From Dactylellina haptotyla (lineage: Eukaryota; Ascomycota; Orbiliomycetes; Orbiliales; Orbiliaceae), in assembly GCA_031310005.1 (NCBI GenBank), contig CM062383.1:1860001-1924000 (forward strand): DNA of 64,000 bases, given 5' to 3'. A model generated the notes under the pieces. The model made no database searches and was not told the origin of the DNA. It saw nothing but the letters and a program-made list of their open reading frames with translations. Every line of letters starts with the position of its first letter. The stretch's first letter is position 1. The translations under genes were made by a program, and so were the position numbers. Positions 23,113 through 33,293 of this stretch are shown here, piece after piece.

Positions 23113-25857
23113 ATGCCAGCTTATCATTCAGAAATACTACGGCACATAATCGCCTACCTCGATCCACCCTCACTACTCTCCTTGACCCTCACCAATCAGT
23201 ACTTTCACAAGCTTATATCTTCACCGCACACATGGCGTCTGCTCTTCCTCCAGTGGTTCCCGGACTCCAAGGGCCAATTCACACCTTTAACCGCCCCACC
23301 AGATCCCGCACAAGCCAAACTCCACCCGGATGACCTCGAGACAAACCACTGGCGCACTGAAGCCATCCTTCGTTCTCGCCTTCTGCGTAACTTAAATAAG
23401 GCTCGACCGGAGCTCCGCGAGGCTGGAAATCGAAGCACTAGTGGCACTTATGTTGAGCCGCAGTTTAAGGCAACTCACCTGAAGACCATCCCCAAAAGCG
23501 TTATAATGTCAATGATGCATCTGATACAGCCTCCCATAACTCATTTGTACGGTAACTTTGATGACGAGCCGCTGCAGCCAAATGATAAGGTGAACTCTAG
23601 CCCGCCAGACTTCCATCCAATTCCCTCATTCAGAACTTGCAATGTTGGCAATGGGCAAGCTAGCGTCTGGTCGCCAGGTAATGGAATGTTCAAAACTGAG
23701 GAGGATAGCGGTACTATGGTTTTCACAAGATATGAAAAATCACAACATACGCTTGCGACTTCCTTCGACGTTATGGAGATTGTTGACATCCATTCGAACG
23801 GCGCAAGTAGCTTCGCAGTTATCGGAAGAAGGTGGGGCGAGAACAGAATCAATCTTTTGTGCGGGTTCAGGCTTGGAAGTGGGGAGCGGATGGACTATCC
23901 TCTATCTCACGAGCAGAATCATGCCATTGTCGGCGTGGGTACTGGCGTTTGGATAGCCGACCTGGCGGGGTACGGTGCCGTGCCTGGCGTCGGTTTGGAG
24001 GAATTGAGCGAGAAGGAGAAAGAAGAAGCGGCGGCGAGGAAAGACGCAGAAGGTGACAACATTGCGAACATCCTGACATCGAACCCCAACCAGCAACAAT
24101 TGGATGGGAAGTACAAAACCGTCCGCATGCCCAAAGCGAGTGGTGTCTTCTCAGAGTATGGTGTTGGTTTGGTATATATCACTAGTGAGGGTGAAGCCCA
24201 TATATTCCTTGTCGACACATCACCTCTTGCTCCAGGCCATAAGATCCACAGAACGCTTGAGATGTCTCGAATGGCGAAATGGAAGATTTCTCCGAGATGC
24301 GCGTTGGTTAGCGTCAAAGTGGACAATGAGTACACACCAGAGAAGAAGGCGCTCGGACGGCCATGGTGCGTTGTTCAAAATATCGTGGGTGAGATTTGGA
24401 CGTTTTCAGGAGACCCCAGGCCGCCACCCGAATTTCAGGAAAGCGGTTTGTCAGAAGAAGAAGAGAACATTGCAGATCTCGAGAGAGCTGATAACGAAAT
24501 TGAGAATGGTCCTATTGGCGATGATCTTAGCATTATGGACCATATCGAGCGTAATGCTGCATGGATGAGGATCCGGCAGGAACTAGCCGCTGGGTATAAG
24601 GCTGAGCGTGATGCCGCTATCGAGGCAGAGAAGAAGAGAATCTCACAACATGTTCAAGGTCATTGGACTATGGTTGAAGGCACGAGAGTAGACCGACCGA
24701 TATCTGGGTTTTACTTGGATGATCTTTATCGGGACACTGGCCTCATCGTCGGAGATAACGAAAACATTCACCAACTGAAGCTTCCATGGATGATCGAAGT
24801 AGATTTTGGCGGTTACAATATCATTACGTTCAGCACGACGAGCACGGAGGAAAGGAGAGTCCAAGGCTTTAGATACCGTCTTAACACCCACTTCACAGAG
24901 AAGAAGCCCGATATTCCCGAGTCGGAAATCTTGGGGAGTCAAGCCTTTGCAGGCTCGATTGATGATTGGACGAAGACTCGGCTGCGAATCCCGAAATCTG
25001 GCGAGGAAATCTTCGATCAAGGCAAGAATCCGCAGAATATTACGACAATTGCAATGGATGAATCGTATTTGGCGAAATCCATGCCTGTATCACCAAACGA
25101 TAACACTGTTGGTGGTAATGCGAGGCTGTTAGCTGTCGGCACAAATCATGGAAGGGTTTTGGTGTTTAATGTGAGAGGGAACCCTGCTAAGCGCTCCAGT
25201 GATCTTTTAACTCCAATGAGAGTTTGCAAGATCCCGGGAACACCAAATATCACTTGTATTGCTGTTACATCTCTTGCTGTTATTATTGGTGCGAGCAACG
25301 GTGCCATCTCTGTTTTTGACCCTCTCGGGTCGAGCACTGAGCCTGTCCGTAAGATTGTTCATGCCATGACTATCGATGCGAAGAAGGACTATTTTGCGCG
25401 GACATCGCAGTACGGGTGGGGTAGAACTGAGCAGGAGAACACATGGCAGGAAGAAACCAGCGCTTACAGGATCTGCGTCGACCTCAATGCTAGGAACTGG
25501 AGAGGCGCAGCAATTCTAGGGTGCAACATTCTTTACTGGGATGAGACTGATTTTTTGAACTGGCAGGAAGCTGACGATCTTGCCATGAGGAAGAGGCGGA
25601 GGATGGAAAAGGTGGAGAGGCTAAAAGCAGAGCAGGAAGAGGCTGCGAAGAACAGAAGGAGCCCCAAACCTGCTCTTGGTCGGGTTGTTCCTGGCAGCGT
25701 CCCTGCGAGGCATATAGACTTGGGGTTGCATCCTGCAACAACAGCTGATGGGGAAGAAGAGGATCTGGTTAAGAAATGGGAAGAGGCACACGGACAGTTG
25801 ACAGAAGAAGACTGGAAGATACTCAAGGATATTTCGGGAGTTAATCTGGACGAATAA
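23113..25857 (+). CDS. F-box protein with propeller-like C-terminal region
   Basis: One exon, 914 aa. An F-box lies at about 3-50: HSEILRHIIAYLDPPSLLSL followed by HTWRLLFLQWFP, the usual Skp1-binding helices. The rest carries many beta-strand-like segments with WD/RCC1-like spacing (NRINLLCGFRLGSGER, ARLLAVGTNHGRVLVFNVRG, ITCIAVTSLAVIIGASNGAI), so a C-terminal beta propeller is likely. Two charged regions, at about 440-525 and near 820-855, look like helices or coiled coil. The role is probably as a substrate adaptor for an SCF ubiquitin ligase. The target is unknown. ATG 23113 is chosen because it starts the F-box directly; no upstream exon is needed. Confidence 0.82.
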   Translation: MPAYHSEILRHIIAYLDPPSLLSLTLTNQYFHKLISSPHTWRLLFLQWFPDSKGQFTPLTAPPDPAQAKLHPDDLETNHWRTEAILRSRLLRNLNKARPELREAGNRSTSGTYVEPQFKATHLKTIPKSVIMSMMHLIQPPITHLYGNFDDEPLQPNDKVNSSPPDFHPIPSFRTCNVGNGQASVWSPGNGMFKTEEDSGTMVFTRYEKSQHTLATSFDVMEIVDIHSNGASSFAVIGRRWGENRINLLCGFRLGSGERMDYPLSHEQNHAIVGVGTGVWIADLAGYGAVPGVGLEELSEKEKEEAAARKDAEGDNIANILTSNPNQQQLDGKYKTVRMPKASGVFSEYGVGLVYITSEGEAHIFLVDTSPLAPGHKIHRTLEMSRMAKWKISPRCALVSVKVDNEYTPEKKALGRPWCVVQNIVGEIWTFSGDPRPPPEFQESGLSEEEENIADLERADNEIENGPIGDDLSIMDHIERNAAWMRIRQELAAGYKAERDAAIEAEKKRISQHVQGHWTMVEGTRVDRPISGFYLDDLYRDTGLIVGDNENIHQLKLPWMIEVDFGGYNIITFSTTSTEERRVQGFRYRLNTHFTEKKPDIPESEILGSQAFAGSIDDWTKTRLRIPKSGEEIFDQGKNPQNITTIAMDESYLAKSMPVSPNDNTVGGNARLLAVGTNHGRVLVFNVRGNPAKRSSDLLTPMRVCKIPGTPNITCIAVTSLAVIIGASNGAISVFDPLGSSTEPVRKIVHAMTIDAKKDYFARTSQYGWGRTEQENTWQEETSAYRICVDLNARNWRGAAILGCNILYWDETDFLNWQEADDLAMRKRRRMEKVERLKAEQEEAAKNRRSPKPALGRVVPGSVPARHIDLGLHPATTADGEEEDLVKKWEEAHGQLTEEDWKILKDISGVNLDE

Positions 25858-28800
25858 ATGCATTTCTTTTGTTTGGTTGGTCTTTCTTTGCGGTTGCGTT
25901 TCTGATATATATTTCCTTGTGGGGTCCGTCTTGTGGCGAACACCTCTCGTGTTCATTATTTTATCACTAAACGAAAGAAAAAGCGAACAAAACCACTTGT
26001 GGTATCAGGATTTCCTCCCCGCCTTTCTTAAACCAGTAAATTTTAATATATTATTGTAACGCTTCATCGTACGCGTGAATATGTGCCGTTCGTATCTTCA
26101 GATGCCCGAAAATGGGCTCGTATGAGTTTTGGGATTCGAATTGGTGTAACAATATGGCGCGCCACAGACCACACATGAACTGTGTTCCAAGGCACTAGGG
26201 GAAATGCCTGACGTTGGATAGGTCGCGGAAATCGGGAAGTATCATTCTTTGTTGCATTTTGGTGTCACAAAGAGTTGACAATTTCTCTTGTACCGAAGAG
26301 CAGGCCTGTCTCTATCAGTCTAGAGTATTGAATAGATCATGTCTTTTAGAACACAGTTCGAAAAGGGCCCATACCTCCAGCAAATCGGGTTGCTCAAAAC
26401 CTGCACCCGGGAGACCTCTAGCGGAAAAATTCCTGCAAGTATGAGAGATTTAGCATACGATAAGAACCTTGCCTTCTATGAACATTGTTCTCAAAACCTT
26501 AAAAATAATAATAATAAATTGATCACTCCAAGTCTTCGAGTTGAGCTCCAACACATTAAAAAAAGTCCTTTCTTATTGCGCTTCCGTTCTGATTCTTGGC
26601 CCTAGTACCCTTTAAATATTCCGATTATCATTTTATCAAAGGACATCCCTCTTCAATCCCGAACCGTCCCTGAGAAAGCGGTTTCGAGAATTTCAAACAG
26701 GCTTAGCTATCCTGTTTCTTTTTCCTAGAGGGTTCTTTAGAAACCGAATAATATTGGCTTTAGGCTGGATATACGTGGCTTTGCAGTTTCTGCCGAAAAC
26801 AATTGGCTAAGTCCTCCCACCTTCGAGAATTGGCATTCCACACAACAAGAACTGATGTAGGTGGTTATGGAATTGCGTATCTCTGAGGTTGCGGTTATAT
26901 ACCTTCCTACGAAGGGAATCCTCGACTCGGCAGTGTTCGATTTTGGCATGGTTAACGAGTGAGACATGGAGGCTTCAGATTCACTAAATGTATCTTTGTA
27001 TACTAAAGTTCTGGTAAAGAAGAAGGTGTTTTCTTCTTCTTTTCTTTTCTTTAGGTATATTTCCGATATATATACGGATGCTTCCCGCACGAGAGATACA
27101 CCGGATACCCTCTGATGTCCTGCATTAATGGGACCCTCAAAGTGCGAGTCCAGCGGTAAATGCTGTCCAGACTACTCAAATACGTACTGAAGTGTCTACC
27201 ACCCCCCCCTTGTCGTCCTGGTGAAATATTTGGATCTCGAACATGGAATTGGGTTGCAGGCCTTGGTTATAAACATCCATCAACGTGATCCCTCGCGTTC
27301 GTAGAAATGTTTCGTTTCATTCATTTGTGACTAACCTAGCCGGGCTATAGGCTCCAAACAGACCCACACCAATAAAATATAATAAGCTTTTGGCCAGCCG
27401 AGTGTTCTGAATCCTTCCTCCGCGAGACGGATATGATGGCACCATTATAGGCTTTTGTTCTGTAAGCCTCCTTCTTTACTTCTCTCTTTCATTCTCCATC
27501 GTCCCTCCATCGCGGGATTCTCCCCTGTTCACCACCGGTGCATCTGTCGACCCTATTCGGCTTGAACTGAAGTACTTATTTCTCTTTAGAGAATTTTCTT
27601 CTAACCGTGGTTTCTATCGCCTTTCCTCAATATTCGCCATCGACGTTTCAAGCCGCCACCATAGGCTTCGTCTACTTGATCCCATGAACTCATCCGTATC
27701 TCCTACCGGCTCCTCGTCGCGACAACCCAGGCCACAGGCGATGGAATTTATGAGGAAAATCACGACATGGAATACCAAACCCGACCAGCGACTTTGGGAG
27801 GGGTAGACGTCTTATCTCGAGAATATCTTGACTGTTCTATGATATCAGCCGCCGAGATACGCGTCAGCACAAGTTCCTAGAAAATCCTCGGCCTAATCTC
27901 ATCCCTGAAGGCCTAAAATTTCGATGATACCCTGAGGTCTCTTACCATTCCATGTGTCTCCAGCCAAGCTAAATCATCGATATTATGGTTCGTGGATGAT
28001 CCTGCTTCCGCTAACCGTCTCCTTGCGATCCCATACGTCTGGCTCCTCGGAGATATTTTACTACAGAATCCGGTGCACAAAACCAGGGTCTCTCGTATCA
28101 CTGTCCTTATTTAGACGCAAAGGCCGGAAATTGGTCAACGAAGCGTATACTTCATCAAGACTTCGCTCCTGCCCACAAATGCCTCGCGCAGAACCTGTTA
28201 TATATACCTCGACAAAGACCGACCGCACCTCCTCTGACGACTTCGCAAAGACGTGTCAGCGTACACCCATCCACTGGGAACTATCCGCTTCTTTGCCCGC
28301 TAAGAGGATTCGCGAATAACCTCGGGGGAACTCCTTAGCTATTCAGAGAGTTTAGAGGAACCCTTATGTGTTTCGACTTTCTCTACACCGATCCTTGGCA
28401 AGAATGCAAGATATCGAATCCCTGAGTCTGAATGGCTGGTTTCTTGGTGACTTCTTGACTATTCGAAGGCGATCTTAACCCCGACGGCGATCTTGGGGTT
28501 CCTTTGGATGAGCTGCGAGACATTATCGGATGATACCCAGTTCGAATATTCGCCACACACAAGTTCAAGGCAGACAAACTGTGCAGATGCTCTGGTACCT
28601 CTTGAAGAACTCGGTCTCGCCGACGGAAGGACTCTAGACATTCTCTAGAAGAGGACAAGTATCATGATGAGTGAGCCTTAGTGGTTCGGCCTCTATTTAA
28701 AACTTTGAAAGGGGCTTACATCAGGTGTTAATTTATCTCACTCCTGAGTGTGGTGGGCTGAGCTTCAGGAAATGAACATCGCGGTCGGAGGGAGAGTGGG

Positions 28801-29385
28801 TGGGTGGACGTAGATATTTATATTTAAAACCACCCATCCAGAAAGAAAATTCGTTTATACTTCCAGTACCGCAATCCGGATTTTCTTAAATATATCTTAT
28901 ATATCTGGGACCCGACAAGCGCTTTTGAGTTAATACAATATTTACCCCTGTTGTGAAGTATGTTTGGCGCTTCTCTACAAGAAGATGCACTGACATGGGG
29001 AACACAGAATCATAAGCGAGAGCGGTTAGGAATCATGCAGAGCATGGCAGCGATATGCATGGCTTTTTTATATATGGTAAGTTTGAGGCAAAAGTGTTGT
29101 TGGCTGCTCCAAGCTGGGCCGAAAAGGATATAAAATCGCTAAATATTCCAAAAAGACTAAAAACTAATACATTGTGGTGAAATACACAGGTAGAAACCGA
29201 GCTCTGACAACTGTCTACAGTTGCTAGTAACACCGAAATCCCGATGATTATGCTTAGGAACACAAGATGGAACCAGGGCTTGGGTGCAAACTATTCTGGG
29301 AGAACGATCAACGGCAAAAAAGTAGACCGCAACAATAAGGACGATGAAGATGAAATGGCACAGCAAAAGGGACAGAAGCATCCGG

Positions 29386-29790
29386 TTACTGATACGTCCC
29401 GATTTCAGGTGACATACCAAGATTGCTATCAATCTGCATCGGAGTGCTGCCATTTCCTGAGAACTGCTTTTTAGCAAGTGCTATGACACTCATGGTTCTA
29501 TTTTCTCCGCCATCGGATTCGGGGCCTATCACATCGTCAACGGTATTCAGAAACCGTTCATCATTCGAGAAACTTGTGTCGGTGATAGAGGTGGTGTCGC
29601 TTGCCCATTCAGGGTGCTGCGAAGGAGACATTCTCTTCTGGTATGGAGAACGGAAATTGAGGAGCTGGCGTCCTGTCTGTGGGCAACTTCCCTCCGATGG
29701 CATCGAGGAATCGTCGGTCATTGTGTCATTGGTGGGGCTCGTCACCGGACGAAGATCTGGGGGGAGCCCGGGTGCATCGGGTTGCGACAT
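29386..29790 (-). CDS. Possible orphan protein (134 aa), polar and Ser/Pro-rich
   Basis: Low-confidence call. From ATG 29790 the frame gives a disordered, polar product starting MSQPDAPGLPPDLRPVTSP, with many Ser, Thr and Asp residues and few hydrophobic ones. In the same direction just upstream (about 29925-29985) a different frame could encode a membrane-helix-like stretch (ISPIAVFLCVFVTFCN), and downstream frames also hold hydrophobic runs (LLSLLLCHFIFIVLIVAVYF). A spliced membrane protein is therefore possible, but I could not find a consistent set of splice phases. Function unknown. Confidence 0.3.
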   Translation of the reverse strand: MSQPDAPGLPPDLRPVTSPTNDTMTDDSSMPSEGSCPQTGRQLLNFRSPYQKRMSPSQHPEWASDTTSITDTSFSNDERFLNTVDDVIGPESDGGENRTMSVIALAKKQFSGNGSTPMQIDSNLGMSPEIGTYQ

Positions 29791-30292
29791 AGCGTTCGTA
29801 AAATTTTCAAGTTTGACGGCGATATGATATCTATAGATCGTCGCTAAACAACTTGTCAGCATCCCGAAATTCACTAAAATAGGGACCGGGACCGGGTGCA
29901 TCGACATACCGCCAGAACGAGAGCTATATTGCAAAAGGTGACGAAGACGCACAAGAAGACTGCGATGGGACTTATAGAAAGAGATGTCGTGTCGTCAGCT
30001 CTCAAGAAAGAAGGCTACGGGTGTGGCCCAAAGCTGTGGGTCTCCTCCTTTTAAGAACGTAGAGAGGCGCTGCTTTCTATCGGGAATCTTTTTTTTAAGA
30101 TACCAAAGAGAATTCGGTCGAGGCGAGTTTGGTTTAAATACCTTTTCGATGGAAGGACAACTTTTGAGGATTTTGATCGTAAAGTACTCCCTTTGAAGGG
30201 AAAGGGGGAAAAGAAGGCAATACATGGGTAATCACAAGTGCTTTGGCCTGGAGAGACGTCCGATTGGATAATGTTGTCCTGTTTCTATACCG

Positions 30293-30760
30293 TCAGGCCG
30301 GGGTGCTTCGAGAAGCCAATTCGTACACTTTCCTCGGCGTTGACTCGAAAACAGGGAGCTTGTAGGTATCGGTGGATAGATCGAATAACACCAATTTAGG
30401 GACGAACAAATGAGGATCTCGCCGGCGAGAAAAGGAATTCCAAAGTCGAGCAGAGAGACAAAAAGGCTTACTATCGCTCACCAAAGCGATCAGTGATATG
30501 GATATTGAATGGTCAACCTTGGAGACCCCATGGGCAAGCAGCAAGGTCGCAACCGAAGAAAGCGATCGGAGAACTTGGAGGCGGATACACTTGACGACAC
30601 TGACGAAGGCTAATCGACTCCCTTGACGGACAGTTTTCCGATATTGGATTAGTGAGTTATGGAATTCCTGTTCTGCCGCAGGACCGGTTCCAACAAGGCT
30701 CGGCCCACGATGCTCACCTCCATCTATCTGGTTTAGCACCTCAAGTGCTGGATCCTCCAT
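30293..30760 (-). CDS. Possible orphan protein (155 aa)
   Basis: Low-confidence call from ATG 30760 to a TGA. The end of the frame (HLFVPKLVLFDLSTDTYKLP) reads like a folded domain and amino-acid use is balanced, but there is no known motif. GTGAGC sequences inside the frame could be splice donors, so the true structure may differ. Confidence 0.3.
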   Translation of the reverse strand: MEDPALEVLNQIDGGEHRGPSLVGTGPAAEQEFHNSLIQYRKTVRQGSRLAFVSVVKCIRLQVLRSLSSVATLLLAHGVSKVDHSISISLIALVSDSKPFCLSARLWNSFSRRRDPHLFVPKLVLFDLSTDTYKLPVFESTPRKVYELASRSTPA

Positions 30761-31958
30761 TGTTCTTGGACCCACAACATCATGCCTGGGACCTTTTAAT
30801 TTGGATTTGTTTCAATTTCAAGTTACCTAGATCGCCTCGCCGAGCCTCGCTATTTGCTTTGGTGTAACAAACCGTCGTCATCTTTATTCGAGCTAACGTA
30901 AAGGGGACGCCTGGTTGTGGTTGAAAGCTCTCCCAACCGGTGCGACCACCTAAGTCTGTACGGGTTTAACCCAGGGGAGGAATGTAGGAGTTGGGTGTGG
31001 GACCAATGTTCGCGAGGGATAGGCGAAAGCAACGGTACTTTACTTCAACAATGAAAGGAGACTTATCGCGCTATAATACTATTCGGAAGAGCAAGATTGG
31101 GGGAGTTAGAAAGGAAGTTTGGGAAACTTGCACGGGGGAGGGGGGAAAGTTCCTGGTAACACCGTGCCAGCCAGTAGATCGGTTCTGTGACCGTATCGGA
31201 GGAGGTATAACTGCAAACATCGCATGATAAGCTCATAGTCCAACACACGTGAGTCTTCAATATAGCGAGACTGATTGAAGCTGGCTTTTCTGCTAGGAAA
31301 GAGTAGAACTAGCGAAGGATCTATAAAATCCGTGTGGCTTGCTCTATTTGATTCCAAAACAAAGATTTCGTTTTCAATATCGGTTAATGATAGCGGCGCT
31401 GTTCGATTATGGTCCATACCCTTTTTGATATAGTATGGACACTTAAGATTCACAGAAAACGGTAAAGGATGGTCCAATTTTAAGCTTCAGCCCAATCAGA
31501 CTGGTTTCTCAGCTGTTTCTCGATGTCAAGCGAAGGAATTATATGGAAGTTTCTTTCTTTATTATCATTATTCTTAAAGAAAGCAAGAAGAAAGGGGGGA
31601 GGGGGGGTTTCGAAAAGAGGAAACTGAAAGGTTAACGATTTTTTCCTTTCAAATTTCCACACTATTAAGAATTGATGCAAGAATTTTTGTAATTTGCCAA
31701 CCCTCGTTTTCTTATAACCCCAAATTCCCTACAAACACGCGTGCGCGGCACCATCGGAAGCCGACGAAATACGGCTACCACATAAATTCGAGTTTTCGTG
31801 ATCCTCCACCTTAACTATCATGTGCTTCGCCTCACTAAGAGCATCCTTGCCATAACTTTTCGCGCCTTTGCCTAAGCCTTTCTTTCCCTCTATATAGATA
31901 TTTGATTATTTATATTATCCACTTTGTTATTAAATCGTGGGTTTGGTTCCTCTGCCCT

Positions 31959-33293
31959 TTACCGATGTAGCTCAAAAACTTTCTCTAGGGCTTGTTGGAA
32001 AACCTGGACGTTGTAATCAATCAACCCACGTTTTTCAAAGCTCTCTTTACGCATGATGCAGATGAGGGCAAGAAACCTGAGGCAAAATACTCTATTAGTA
32101 TAGTCAAATCCGTCAGGAGTATCTCGGGAACAGAGTTCATACTTGTTTATCTCCCGTAGAAATAAAACCATGCCATTTTGCAATTTCATCACGCTGCTTT
32201 GATCTGGCAGAGACCAGTCTTCTGTGCTCCCGATAGAACTCTTGGACTCTTCTATGGGATTAACTTCTGTATCCCCGCGATCGTATCTGGTATTTGGCTC
32301 TAGGTCAGCCTTCTTGCATCCCACACGGCATATGCCATACAACGCATCAGGCGGCACAACATAAACCCTCCTAAAATGCCCCGAAGAACAAGATGTTCTT
32401 ACCCGTAAATCTCGGTCATGTCTAAAACAACATCGATATAGTCCGAACAAATCTCGTAGCTCTGAACGTCGACTGGGGAGCTGTCGGTCGCCACATATAT
32501 CTTGCTCAGTACGTCAAACAGGAATGCCTTCTCTATACGGCAATTGCTGACAAGGCCATTCAGCAGATTCTCCAGTGTGCCTAGTTCTGGTAGCAGCTTT
32601 TGAATAACTTTACTAAAGGCTTCGAAAATGCTATGATCGTAGATACTGGTGAGGTGGTAGTTTATGTGAACGCCATCGTATCCTAAGTCGGCTAGCTCGT
32701 CAGTTGTCCGTTGGACAATATCACGTTGCGTGTCAAGTTTGAAATCGTCGGAAAGACCGTCAACTTTGTGAATGAATACTTCGATGTTGATTGATGGATT
32801 GAATCGTTGAATTGTGATGATAGTTTGGTGCAGGCGAGTGAGAGCTTCAAGATATTCGTCCTGGGCATCTATGACATAGATGAGGGCCCCAGTATCACTG
32901 AATATGGCTTCCAGGTCGAAGGTACCATCGTTGTAGTCGATCTGGCCCGGAAAATCCCAGACCTGGAAATCCATAAAAGAGCTATTTGTGTGAGCGCTCT
33001 AGGTTAAGTTATTGTTCATAGCCACATGTAGTCGTCAAGCCCAGGTTAGAGAAACTTACTTGACAGGCTCTTTCTGTATCCTTGTAGTAGACTCCAGGAA
33101 CAGAGTCTCCGTGGGTGGCATCTTGTGGAAGACAACGGAACTAATAGATGACTTACCGCTCCTGCGTTATTGGAAACTATCAGTAACGATATAAAGGCCG
33201 ACCTTGTGAGGTAAAAACTTACCGCCTTTGCCCTTGTAGCAATAGTCTAGGCCGTGGAGCGCCTCGCACTCTTGGAATAGGCCCATTCTGCAT
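31959..33293 (-). CDS. gtr2: Gtr2 (RagC/D-type small GTPase)
   Basis: Five exons in coding order: 33293-33223, 33161-33060, 32981-32403, 32286-32143 and 32076-31959; 337 aa. In yeast, Gtr2 pairs with Gtr1 in the EGO complex on the vacuole and signals amino-acid sufficiency to TORC1. The G1 loop GQRRSGKSS (21-29) is split by intron 1, which falls inside the Arg codon before Ser25. [16 protein letters not shown] is the Gtr2 switch region, WDFPGQ the G3 motif, and HKVD the G4 motif. The C-terminal roadblock-type part ends with [20 protein letters not shown]. Intron 4 is placed at 32287-32402 (116 nt, CTGACC branch site); a 32-nt alternative ending at 32371 also keeps the frame but would be very short for a fungal intron. 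Start ATG 33293 gives a short N terminus typical of the family. Confidence 0.9.

Larger units (their letters stand above)
25858..31958. other. 6.1 kb gene-poor region with scattered protein-like frames
   Basis: No gene can be named. Several minus-strand frames look more like protein than chance, near 26737-27035, 28459-28641, 29386-29790, 30293-30760 and 31106-31420, plus plus-strand pieces near 27683-28320. None has a recognised motif. The two best are listed separately. The region may hold clade-specific genes with many introns, decayed genes, or only intergenic DNA. Confidence 0.35.
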
